Assembly: GCA_040755155.1 (NCBI GenBank)
Contig: JBFMBP010000082.1
Coordinates: 26,595-90,594 of the forward strand
DNA: 64,000 bases
Source of the DNA: Candidatus Omnitrophota bacterium
Lineage (GTDB): Bacteria > Hinthialibacterota > Hinthialibacteria > Hinthialibacterales > Hinthialibacteraceae
Reading direction: 5' to 3'
Shown here: piece by piece, positions 35,273-43,783 of the stretch
Layout of the letters: each line of letters opens with the position of its first letter
Numbering within the stretch: position 1 is the first letter of the stretch
Made by a program: the position numbers and the translations under genes
Notes under the pieces: model-generated
Told to the model about the DNA's origin: nothing
The model's database searches: none
What the model saw: only the letters and a program-made list of their open reading frames with translations

Positions 35273-37345
35273 TCAACGGGAAGCGATTTGAATTTTATCG
35301 TTTTCTTCGTCGTAGGAGATTAGGCAATTATGGATGGGCGATTTGATTTTGTAGCGCCGGTCGCGCATTTTGACAATCACGTCCGGCATAACCGTTTTCA
35401 CGCATTCGATTTCGGGACGATTCGTAGGATATAGTTGTCGCGAGAGTTCGCGCAGTTCGTCTTTCAGTTGATTGATCGCCGCCGATAGTTGATCGCGCTT
35501 CTTTTGCGCCGCCTCTAACAATTTCTTCTCTTCGGCGGATAAGGACGGCGAGGGTTTATTCGCCTGAAAAAAATGCTCCAACCGTTCGCGGTGGGAAATG
35601 AGGATTTTTTTCTTATCTTCCAACAGCGTTATTTTCTTGAAAACGGCGAAGCTCATTCCCGCTTCGACCAAGGTGCGAACGCCGTACTCTCCGCCGATGA
35701 CGCAGGCGTAGATGCAATGCCCCGCCAGGGTTTCGCCGCCGATGATGATTCCTTTGCCGGTCTGAACTTGGACGCGGGCGCCGGCATGGACAATGCTGTT
35801 GAGTATCTGATTCCCGGCGATGACGTCGCGGCCCGCTTCGACATTGGCGTTTTGCAGAAAGGTGGAAACGACGTCGCAACGAGCAACGATTTTGCCTTTC
35901 TCTTTGCCGAAGATTCCGTTTTTGACTTCGATGCATTTTCCCGCTTCGACGTAGGCCGCTTCCACCGTTCCCCGGACTGTAATATTACCGGAGGCTTTCA
36001 CGTGGAAACCGTCCAGGACGTTGCCATTGACGATTACGTCTCCGATAAAGTCAATATGGCCCGTGGAAAAATCGACATCGCCGGAAACCAACAACACGGG
36101 CAATACGTCCAAGAGGTTGTTTTCATAAAAATAGCGCCCAGCGCAACCGGCGAACCATTCGCAATCGTTCTCTTTTTTGACGATGTTCTCGCCCGCCCGG
36201 ATTTCGATTTTCCGTCCCCAGGCGCTTTCCAGTTTTTCCCCTTTGACCGTGTAGCCGTCGCGGCCTTTGGCGGGGGGTACGATCGTAACGAGATGGATTC
36301 CTTCGGGTACGGCGACGAAATCGCGCAGGTTGTAGAAATCGATGGAGCCGTCTTCTTTGATGCTGTAGCGTTCGACAATTTCGTCGGGCCGCCGATGCCA
36401 AAGAATCTCGCCGTTGGCGCCGTCTAGAGGAAGCTTGCCCCGAGCGATGAGAACATCTTTGACGGGTTGTTCCTTCTCGTTCGCCGAAAAAAGCGCAGTG
36501 CGGATAGCGTCGTCGTCCAATCCGGCGCATATCCCTTCCTTGACAAGAAGGGCGCGGACTTCCCGGTAAGAAAGCATATGCCCTTGTCCCGACGCCGGTT
36601 CGATGGAGAGATAGGCTTCCATCTCGTCATCGGAAATACGGATCGTACAGACGGCGTCGCGATCAGCCTGCCGGACCGTCACCACCCCATTTTCGAAGAT
36701 GGCGAAGCCGGGAATGGCGGCGTAATATTCCCCCTGATCGTTAGCGACGACATTCTCCCCGGCGCGGATTTCCATCGCTTCGGCGGGCGGCGGGAGAATC
36801 TCTTCGCCGAAGACGTTGATTCCAGGAACTCCGGGATTGGCGGGATGGACGAGAAGGAGAAGATCGTTCTTTCGCGCAAAAACGGCGCTGTTGGAACTTG
36901 CTTCCGCTTCGTCTCCAATCCAATAACCGATTTTGGGAGGAAGGATTGGCAAAAAATCCCGGCCGGCGGCGATAGCGACCTCGACTTCCGATTGGGGATT
37001 GTCGCGAATGAGGGCGCAGGCTTTTTGAATGTTTTTTTCCAACAGGCCGTACACGACGCCCGCGCCGACGATTAAGGCCGCGATCTCGCTGGCTTTCAGG
37101 GCGGGCGGCGGCTCGCCGGAGGGGGGAAAATAATGGAGAACCGCTTTGGTATTGCTGGCGTTCAATTGGAGGCGGAAACAAGGAGACAGGACGATATCCC
37201 GCCCTTTCTCTTCCGAGGGAGAGTTAGTTTGCAATTCGTCGATGGAGGCGGCGAAGTCCAATTCCTGGATGTTCTCGTCGATCGAATTCAACAATTCTTC
37301 GAGCCGGTCAAACCGCTGTTGAGAAGAAGAATCGGCTTTTTCCAT
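35273..37345 (-). CDS. FapA / DUF342 family polymer-forming protein
   Basis: 690 aa. Central and C-terminal stretches form the right-handed parallel beta-helix typical of DUF342: HIDFIGDVIVNGNVLDGFHVKASGNITVRG, VEAGKCIEVKNGIFGKEKG, NANVEAGRDVIAGNQILNS, with GGE(T/Y) turns (quoted in part). Residues about 580-640 form a coiled coil. The family includes FapA, annotated flagellar assembly protein A, but also occurs in non-flagellated species. The N-terminal 90 residues are unlike the family and acidic. It lies 2 kb from the FliG cluster on the other strand; whether they work together is not shown. Confidence 0.85.
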   Translation of the reverse strand: MEKADSSSQQRFDRLEELLNSIDENIQELDFAASIDELQTNSPSEEKGRDIVLSPCFRLQLNASNTKAVLHYFPPSGEPPPALKASEIAALIVGAGVVYGLLEKNIQKACALIRDNPQSEVEVAIAAGRDFLPILPPKIGYWIGDEAEASSNSAVFARKNDLLLLVHPANPGVPGINVFGEEILPPPAEAMEIRAGENVVANDQGEYYAAIPGFAIFENGVVTVRQADRDAVCTIRISDDEMEAYLSIEPASGQGHMLSYREVRALLVKEGICAGLDDDAIRTALFSANEKEQPVKDVLIARGKLPLDGANGEILWHRRPDEIVERYSIKEDGSIDFYNLRDFVAVPEGIHLVTIVPPAKGRDGYTVKGEKLESAWGRKIEIRAGENIVKKENDCEWFAGCAGRYFYENNLLDVLPVLLVSGDVDFSTGHIDFIGDVIVNGNVLDGFHVKASGNITVRGTVEAAYVEAGKCIEVKNGIFGKEKGKIVARCDVVSTFLQNANVEAGRDVIAGNQILNSIVHAGARVQVQTGKGIIIGGETLAGHCIYACVIGGEYGVRTLVEAGMSFAVFKKITLLEDKKKILISHRERLEHFFQANKPSPSLSAEEKKLLEAAQKKRDQLSAAINQLKDELRELSRQLYPTNRPEIECVKTVMPDVIVKMRDRRYKIKSPIHNCLISYDEENDKIQIASR

Positions 37346-37997
37346 CGGCGCTCGTTTCTTACTATTGGGATGGAATAGCGTTCATACGCATCCATCCGGT
37401 TCGTTTTCATTCAATTATTTTATCCTTTTTGTGGAATAAGAGAAGCAATGATCTAAGGGGGGTTTTGTTTTCACTTTTCCGACGACAGGATTACTTTTGA
37501 TCCTATATTCAATGGAGATCATCGATACTTGTTCATTGAGCGAGTGAAATTCGGACTATTTCCTTCATTACTACCATAAAGGTAATTAAAAAAACCATCT
37601 GGAGATATTTCTTCTGTCGTTTTAATAAGTGGCGAGATTTTGTAAAGCAGCCATTGTGGACTTATAAAGACGATTCTCAATATGCAAGGAATGGAGATAA
37701 AAATTCTATTCCGCGCGCCGATGGGAAGTTATCGGCCATGGGAGGATAAGGAAGAACTTATTTCCCAAAATGGACAATATTATAAACCTGTCTTCATGAT
37801 TTCTTTTAAAATCGCTTTAAAGTTCTCTTCGACATGGAAGCACTGATCATATTTTTGGAATGCGTTGGATTCACCTCATAATCTTTCGATTGGCATCGGT
37901 TGTAATTTATCCCAGACTTTTTCTTCAATCTTGATAAATTAAAGAATTAACGGCACTTATCTAATATAATACACTCTGTAATTCATGAGGACGAATT
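37346..37997. other. Gene-free AT-rich stretch
   Basis: 652 bp upstream of the FapA-like gene and downstream of the 37998 gene. No frame longer than about 40 codons looks coding and no tRNA or clear terminator is visible. It may be degraded sequence. Confidence 0.5.
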
Positions 37998-38627
37998 CTA
38001 ATACACTTCCCACTCTTCGATTTTCGTTTTCTGGTTGAGCAGATAGATTTTTAGATCGTCAAACCAGACTTCATTTTCCCCGTTCTCATCGCCGGGATTC
38101 CCCATGTGCATGATGTATAAAAGCGGATCGCTCGTTAAAAAATCCCCTCTCGGAAGAACGACATCGACATAAGTCCATTCGTTGGCGTTTTCGATGGGAA
38201 CATCCACATCGGTTCCCGTCCAAGGATCTTCGCTCATGGCGATGATTGGCCGGATCGTAAAGGGAACAACTTGGGTGCGAATCCAAAACGTTACCCGCCA
38301 ATCGTACAAGTCGGAACCCTCCGGCCGGGTAAACGCTTCGTTGGAAAACTGCAGATGGGTTAAGGCGACATTATCGGGAGTGTACGTAAGAACAACTAAC
38401 GCGTTTCCGCCGTTCGGACCTTCTTCGATCATCCCCAGCAGTTCGGCGGTGGCGTTGTTTCTTTGCACCATATACCAGCCTGGAACAAATTCTTCGCCTT
38501 CAAAAGGCTCTTCAAAAACCAACTCGCCAGGGATTTCCTGGGCAGATAGCTGCACAGGCAGGTTTGTAAGTGCAATCAGAAGAAAGATCGCGAGCCTCAA
38601 AACCATTCCTTTAGAATTCTCATTCAT
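37998..38627 (-). CDS. Secreted beta-sandwich protein, possibly carbohydrate-binding
   Basis: 209 aa from the ATG at 38627, which has AAAGGAGGCGGGAAA just upstream; the longer frame to 38723 is rejected. A signal peptide (VLRLAIFLLIALTNLPVQLSA) precedes a domain of alternating strands: LVFEEPFEGEEFVPGWYMV, VVLTYTPDNVALTHLQF, DWRVTFWIRTQ, WTYVDVVLPRGDFLTSDPLL, NEVWFDDLKIYLL. The last motif, with a buried Trp and D-D-[LI]-x-[IL], is typical of CBM/galactose-binding-like jelly rolls. The ligand is unknown. It may belong with the degraded secreted gene just upstream (38845-39186). Confidence 0.7.
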   Translation of the reverse strand: MNENSKGMVLRLAIFLLIALTNLPVQLSAQEIPGELVFEEPFEGEEFVPGWYMVQRNNATAELLGMIEEGPNGGNALVVLTYTPDNVALTHLQFSNEAFTRPEGSDLYDWRVTFWIRTQVVPFTIRPIIAMSEDPWTGTDVDVPIENANEWTYVDVVLPRGDFLTSDPLLYIMHMGNPGDENGENEVWFDDLKIYLLNQKTKIEEWEVY

Positions 38628-38844
38628 TTTCCCGCCTCCTTTATTCGGCATTATCCATTTAAAGCGAGGAATTGAACTGTATTCTTGATATTCATCCGAT
38701 TGTCCCATGCCAGCATGAGTCATATCAAGCGCTTTGTATCATACGATTCATATCGAGTCTACGGAAAAGCGCTTTTTTCTTAATCCATCCATCGAAATTC
38801 CTATTGCCGCGTCATGCCTCCTCCGGTTAACCAATCCGAACGCG

Positions 38845-39186
38845 TTAATAGTCTTTCAAATTATCCACTGCGGTATTGGTAGTAGCATCAGAGGTTTCCG
38901 CAGAATCTGGATTTTTCATCAAACTGGAGATATCCAGCGCTTCAAAATTCAATCCTTTTACGGTTCGCAATTCATTGACTAACCGGTCGTTGTTCCATCT
39001 CGAATTGGACGCCCCGCTGATAAACCAGTTACTTCCATTATCGGCCAAAATCATTCCATTTTCTTTAAATGAGGAAAGGATTGCTTTCGTCTGAGAAGAA
39101 AAACCGGAAATATCAAAAGAAGACTTCAAGCAAAAACGCTGCCCCATCGGCGGCAACGAGGGATTTGAACAATGATTGACAGACGC
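38845..39186 (-). pseudogene. Remnant of a secreted protein gene (C-terminal part only)
   Basis: The frame reads SLPPMGQRFCLKSSFDISGF, then ILSSFKENGMILADNGSNWF, then ISGASNSRWNNDRLVNELRTVKGLNFEAL. I recognise this as the conserved C-terminal end of a larger bacterial secreted protein family (typically ...ALKKYGMIVADNGS.W.ISG.PDPRW...). The frame is closed by TAG just upstream of 39186, no start or ribosome binding site is present, and the catalytic body is missing. So it is a 5'-deleted relic. The distinctive tail is well preserved, suggesting recent loss. Confidence 0.65.
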
Positions 39187-39326
39187 CTATTATATATGAG
39201 AGAATGAATGGAAATCGGAAAAAACGATAGCATTAAAGAGATGCATTCGATCGCTATGCGATTTTTATTGTTTTGTTGGAAGGGTGTTGCGGATTTTGAT
39301 TTTATAAATCATTGGGCGCGATTGCC

Positions 39327-40364
39327 ATGGTAAGAGCAGCGAAAGAAAGAGCGAATCTCACAGGTCGAAAAAAGGCGGCGATTTTACTTGCTGCCAGTGA
39401 TCTTGAGACCGCCGCCAACATTTATCGGCATTTATCCGATGAAGAAATCGAGCAGATCACTCTCGAAATAAGCAATCTGGGAACCGTTTCCTCGGAACTG
39501 GTCGAACAAGTCGTCGAAGAATTCGCTTGCGCGATTCTCGCCCCGCCGCCTATCGTTCATGGGGGAGTTTCCTCCGCGCGAAACATCTTGGAAAAAGCCT
39601 TAGGGGCGGAAAAATCCATACAAATCATCGAACGGCTTCAAGGAATGCATCAAAGCGCGCCGTTTAATTTTCTCAAGATAGTGGATTCCAACGATATTTT
39701 ACCGTTCTTCCAAAACGAGCATCCCCAAATTCTCGCGCTTATCTTGTCCTTTTTGGACTATAAGCAATCCGCCGGAATCCTGGAACATCTGGATTCTTCC
39801 TTGGCCGCCGATCTGGCGTCCAGGATCGCTAGGATAGAGGCTATCTCCCCGGAAATCATTTCTGAACTCGAAAGGGTATTTGCGCACAAGGCCGCTGCGG
39901 CTTTATCCATCGAATTTTCGCCCATTGGGGGGATTCAAGCCGCTGCAGAGATGGTAAACCGGCTCAGCAGGGATAAACAAAAGACCCTCATCGAATCCCT
40001 GGAATCAGAAAATCCTGAACTCGCGGCGGAAATTAAGAAGTTGATGTTTACCTTCAACGACATTCAATTTTTGGATGATCGCTTAATTCAAGTATTTTTG
40101 AGAGAGGTAGATTTTAGAGAGTTGGCGATAGCATTGAAGGACGCAAAAGAAGAAGTGCAATCCAAGATTTTCCGCAATGTTTCTTCCCGCGCCGCGGATA
40201 ACCTAAGAGAAGATATGGAATTCATGGGGCCAATGAAGCCTAAATGGATCGAGGAGGCCCAACGCAAGATTCTTTCCATTATCAGTCGAATAAAAGAAAG
40301 TCATGAATGGAGCGGCGATTCCCCTGTCGCTGAAGTTGAAACTCTAACGGAGACGCGGAATTGA
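39327..40364 (+). CDS. fliG: Flagellar motor switch protein FliG
   Basis: 345 aa with all three FliG domains. N: LTGRKKAAILLAASD and LSDEEIEQITLEISNLGTV (binds FliF tail). Middle: QNEHPQILALILSFL with the EHPQ motif for FliM, plus GGIQAAAEMVNRLSRD. C: LMFTFNDIQFLDDRLIQVFLREVDFRELAIALK, the charged torque helix, then EDMEFMGPMKP (landmarks quoted in pieces). Spacing matches canonical FliG, so it should be functional. The start may be ATG 39327 or TTG 39312; neither has a clear ribosome binding site. First of four same-strand genes; the next begins 1 bp after its stop. Confidence 0.93.
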   Translation: MVRAAKERANLTGRKKAAILLAASDLETAANIYRHLSDEEIEQITLEISNLGTVSSELVEQVVEEFACAILAPPPIVHGGVSSARNILEKALGAEKSIQIIERLQGMHQSAPFNFLKIVDSNDILPFFQNEHPQILALILSFLDYKQSAGILEHLDSSLAADLASRIARIEAISPEIISELERVFAHKAAAALSIEFSPIGGIQAAAEMVNRLSRDKQKTLIESLESENPELAAEIKKLMFTFNDIQFLDDRLIQVFLREVDFRELAIALKDAKEEVQSKIFRNVSSRAADNLREDMEFMGPMKPKWIEEAQRKILSIISRIKESHEWSGDSPVAEVETLTETRN

Positions 40365-40365
40365 G

Positions 40366-41145
40366 ATGAATACTCAACCTTCCATTCTTCCCGTGGAAGA
40401 AATAGAAGAAAATAATCCCGATCGCGCCGGTCTCGGATTTCTGCCTCTTTTCTTACCAGCGCTCCTCGCCGCCATCCTGGCGCAATTTCTGGAACTTTAT
40501 TACAACGAGTATTCGATATTCTCAAGTTTTGAATTTATCGATTTGACGCTGGGATTCTTTATCTCGATTTCTTTTTTATCTTCAGCGTTCCAGAAGATTC
40601 AAAACCGAAGCTTGCTCGTTCTTGACGAATTGGCCTATGCGTTCTCGAATCGATGGATTCGCCTTCTTCTCTTTGTCGCGGCTTTTTCTCCCATTATCCA
40701 TCTAAGCCCATCCTATTGGAAAATATCGTGGGGGTTGTTGTTTCCGTTGTCATCTACCCATTCCATTCCATTCGACTTATTTTGCCGGTTGTTGTTTCGC
40801 GTTTCCGGACTTCTAATTTTCGGATTTCTTTGGTTCAACCTGATCGGCCGGTTGGGGTGGGCTTTTTTCGATCTTCGCGCCCGACCTGACTGGACAATCC
40901 AACTGTCGAAAGCAAAGCAAGCGGAGTCCGGCTTGGAAGAAGAGACGACGGTTGAAGAGGTCGCCATAGAAAGCGAACAGGAAAAGGATGCTTCTCGTCC
41001 TCGGAATTTGGAACAGTTGATGGAAATTGTCGGAATGTCGGAAGAAGAGAAGAAAGCGTTGGAATTACAAAAAACCGTTTTTGAATATATGGCCCAAAAT
41101 CCAAAACAAGCGGCGATCGTTATAAAATCCTGGCTATCCAGATAA
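40366..41145 (+). CDS. Four-TM membrane protein with FliF-like FliG-binding tail
   Basis: 259 aa. TM segments at about 22-45, 57-75, 97-114 and 137-162 are followed by a roughly 95-residue hydrophilic tail, with N- and C-termini predicted in the cytoplasm. The tail starts acidic (EEETTVEEVAIESEQ) and ends MAQNPKQAAIVIKSWLSR. The ending matches the pattern N-[DP]-P-[RK]-x2-A-x-V-I-[RK]-x-W at the C-terminus of FliF, the helix pair that docks on the FliG N-domain. No MS-ring-building (RBM) domain is present. The start is 1 bp past the fliG stop. Inferred role: alternative membrane anchor for this FliG. Confidence 0.7.
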   Translation: MNTQPSILPVEEIEENNPDRAGLGFLPLFLPALLAAILAQFLELYYNEYSIFSSFEFIDLTLGFFISISFLSSAFQKIQNRSLLVLDELAYAFSNRWIRLLLFVAAFSPIIHLSPSYWKISWGLLFPLSSTHSIPFDLFCRLLFRVSGLLIFGFLWFNLIGRLGWAFFDLRARPDWTIQLSKAKQAESGLEEETTVEEVAIESEQEKDASRPRNLEQLMEIVGMSEEEKKALELQKTVFEYMAQNPKQAAIVIKSWLSR

Positions 41146-41285
41146 AACCGGCTGCAAAGTTTTTCGCTTATTGCGGTTTTCAACGGATGTCGGAAGGGGC
41201 CGAGAAGTTAGTCGGCGAGATTCGCTTACAAATTAAGAAAGTAAGGACATTATGGATTTGATATTGCCGGCAAGGAATCGAAGGG

Positions 41286-42686
41286 ATGAACAGCGAAGCC
41301 TTTAATCTCGCATTTCAAGTACACCGGAACGAAATGAATTTTTCGGAAGGTTTATTGAAGTCGGTGGAGGCCGGCGCGCAAGAAGATTTTATCGAGGCGT
41401 TAAATTCGCTGACGGGAAAAATCCTATATACTGTAGAACAGCTGGATGAGCTCATCGAAAAAGCGCAAAAAGAAAATGAGCCTGATGTGTCCGAGGTTCA
41501 TGCTTTTTTTGACGAAACTTTCGAATCGCAAAATCCAACCGATTCCAATTCTAATACCGCTTCCCAAACGGAATCTTTTTCCGAATCGATGGAGAGATCC
41601 GCTTCCGGCGAGTACGCAGAATTGCTGGCAAAAAAAGGAATGAGAGAAGCCTGTTTGCGGAAATTGGAAAAGATCGAACCGGACCGCATGTTGGAATTTC
41701 TCCAAATAATGACCGGAATCGATTGGCGAGGAGGATATGGCCTAAACCGGCATACCCCCTTGGACGCGGCCATTTTGAAAACGCTATTCCAACGCGGAAA
41801 CGCAGAATGCCGGGAAATCGTCCGCCAACGCGCGTTAAAAGGGTGGATCGAAGCCGAAGGGACGCTTGCCGAGCTGGCCATTCGCGGCAACGGAGAGGCC
41901 ATGGTTTTTATTCTGCAAACGAATCTTCGCGGCCATCCGCCCGCCAACCTCTGGCGAAGCGACGCCCAGTTGTTAACGCAGGCAGCCCGTTTTCTCGCGG
42001 CGGAATATCCTCGGGGAGGTCCGGTTACCGATTTTATCAAAGAATTGATTCAAAATCATTGTCCGGATTTTATCGGGTATCTCCTTCATTCTTTAATCCA
42101 ATTTCATAAGGTCAGTTTAATGTATCTTCCCGCCGCTGGAGAATTTCCCATCGTATTGACCAATGAACGGAAAAAAGAATACGCGCTGCAATATAAAGAT
42201 GCAGGACCGCCGCCTGCATCAGCGGATAACGAAAAAAAATCTACAACTCCCGGTGGTAAATTGTCCCGCAATCCTTTTCTTAAAGAGACTCTTTCCTTAA
42301 ACGATCTTTCAAGAATCGTTGCCATGATATACATACACCGGCCAGCGGCCGCTTACCGATATTTCGGCGCCATATACGATTCTCTTTGCGGGAAAATTTC
42401 CGTCCTTTTTGAGAATTGGACGAACGATCCTATCGTCGCCCATGCGCTTTGCCTGCAAGCTCAGGGAGGCTATCCCGGAAGCCGCGAACAGGTTCTTCAT
42501 CTTGTCGAAGCGGGGATTGATCTCGACCGAATCGATCCCAAACGATTCGACTTCACCGCGATCCCCGGATTTTTAGAAGATATTCTACCAACGATCGCGA
42601 AAACCAATCCTAAAGCGAGCGATCTTCTTTATTTTATGGCTCAATTCTCTCCATCTTCTTCCTCAGAGGAAATGGAACGATCGTAA
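41286..42686 (+). CDS. Unknown helical protein in the FliG/FliM cluster, 466 aa
   Basis: Not recognised. Soluble, no TM or signal peptide. Residues about 1-60 are helical and acidic; 75-110 is a Ser/Asn/Thr-rich linker; 115-280 and 330-450 are helical with a repeat-like look (LLAKKGMREACLRKLEKIEPDRMLEFLQIM, ILKTLFQRGNAECREIVRQRALKGWIEAEG; IYDSLCGKISVLFENWTNDPI; quoted in pieces). It begins 140 bp after the anchor gene and ends 24 bp before the FliM-like gene, so it is probably in the same operon. A scaffold or regulator of the switch complex is plausible but unproven. Confidence 0.7.
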   Translation: MNSEAFNLAFQVHRNEMNFSEGLLKSVEAGAQEDFIEALNSLTGKILYTVEQLDELIEKAQKENEPDVSEVHAFFDETFESQNPTDSNSNTASQTESFSESMERSASGEYAELLAKKGMREACLRKLEKIEPDRMLEFLQIMTGIDWRGGYGLNRHTPLDAAILKTLFQRGNAECREIVRQRALKGWIEAEGTLAELAIRGNGEAMVFILQTNLRGHPPANLWRSDAQLLTQAARFLAAEYPRGGPVTDFIKELIQNHCPDFIGYLLHSLIQFHKVSLMYLPAAGEFPIVLTNERKKEYALQYKDAGPPPASADNEKKSTTPGGKLSRNPFLKETLSLNDLSRIVAMIYIHRPAAAYRYFGAIYDSLCGKISVLFENWTNDPIVAHALCLQAQGGYPGSREQVLHLVEAGIDLDRIDPKRFDFTAIPGFLEDILPTIAKTNPKASDLLYFMAQFSPSSSSEEMERS

Positions 42687-42710
42687 TCCAAAACAAGTAA
42701 GGATCGTAGC

Positions 42711-43679
42711 ATGGAAATTAATCCCAATCCTATCGAAAAAAATCCAGAATCAGACCCGATCGATTCCGCACTTGGGAAAACTCAAGAACTTGCTTCCAGC
42801 CAAGGCGCTAACCCCGGCGACCGGTTCAATGACGATCAGATAGTAACATTGGTTAATATCCACGAATGCTTAAGACGAATATTTTCCCACTCGCTGTCCG
42901 CTTTTTTACGAATGAGAATCGATGTTTGCTTGAAATCTTACGCCCAAGTTTCTTATAAAGAATTACTTCATTCTTTCCCTTCCCCTACATATCTCGCCCT
43001 CCTGAATCCGGATCCATTGGAAGGTAAATGGATTATGGAATTCTCGACCGATTTTTGTTTTGCGGCGGTCGATCGTTTGTGCGGAGGCCGGGGAGACGGA
43101 TTAAATACCTATAGAGAACTTTCCGACGCCGAACAGACGGTTATCGAAAAAATCTTGTATCGGCTCTTTGACTGTCTCCATGAAGCCTTCGCCAACATCG
43201 CGCCTCTAACCCTCTCCATTGAAGAATCCGCAACCCAATCGCATACCATCGGCTCTAGTTATCTTGAGGAAGAGATGGTGTTTGTTATGACTCTATCCGC
43301 AAACATTAGAAATACGGCTGGAACCATTCGCTTATGTTATCCCTACTCCTCTTTTGTTTCGGTCGAAAATGCGCTTTCCAGCGGATGGAAGGACCAAGAT
43401 CAATCATTGGGGGCTTTTTCCCGAATCCCGGCGGTGGATGAAGTGGAATACCAGCGAATGCGAAATATTCTTCTTCCCGCCTATACGCCTAAAGGTCAAT
43501 CGGAATCCCGTCTGCGAGACTTAGCGTGGCGTAAGGACGATTCGTTGGGATTACTCTTGACGTTACAGGATGGCGAAGTTATTCAATGTATCGGAATTGA
43601 TTATCGCTCTTACCTTGACGAAGCCGCAGGACAAATGCAAAAGAGCGAATCGCTTTCAAAATTGTTCGAAAATGCTTAG
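42711..43679 (+). CDS. fliM: FliM-like switch protein with degenerate C-terminal domain
   Basis: 322 aa. Residues about 45-230 match the FliM middle domain: IHECLRRIFSHSLSAFLRMRI, YKELLHSFPSPTYLALLNPDPLEG, CFAAVDRLCGGRGDG (GGxG motif implicated in FliG contact), LSDAEQTVIEKILYRL and TIRLCYPYSSF (quoted in pieces). The N-terminal CheY-binding motif (LSQxEIDALL) is not evident; only DPIDSAL is loosely similar. The C-terminal 70 residues occupy the place of the SPOA/FliN-like domain but keep little of its consensus (RLRDLAWRKDD, LQDGEVIQC). No fliN follows. The cluster ends here, facing a convergent gene. Confidence 0.8.
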   Translation: MEINPNPIEKNPESDPIDSALGKTQELASSQGANPGDRFNDDQIVTLVNIHECLRRIFSHSLSAFLRMRIDVCLKSYAQVSYKELLHSFPSPTYLALLNPDPLEGKWIMEFSTDFCFAAVDRLCGGRGDGLNTYRELSDAEQTVIEKILYRLFDCLHEAFANIAPLTLSIEESATQSHTIGSSYLEEEMVFVMTLSANIRNTAGTIRLCYPYSSFVSVENALSSGWKDQDQSLGAFSRIPAVDEVEYQRMRNILLPAYTPKGQSESRLRDLAWRKDDSLGLLLTLQDGEVIQCIGIDYRSYLDEAAGQMQKSESLSKLFENA

Positions 43680-43783
43680 TAGTCTACCCCTACGCTTGCA
43701 TCTCCTTCGCTTTCAAAATCTCGCTCTTCTTCTCTCCCTTACGAATCTTCATACCTCAGTCCCTATAGCGACTCGCTATGTTG

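Noticed and set aside
43765-43779. ATAGCG-ACT-CGCTAT hairpin between the FliM-like and DUF4091 genes as terminator
   Set aside because: Short stem, 3-nt loop and no proper T-run on either strand; too weak to call.
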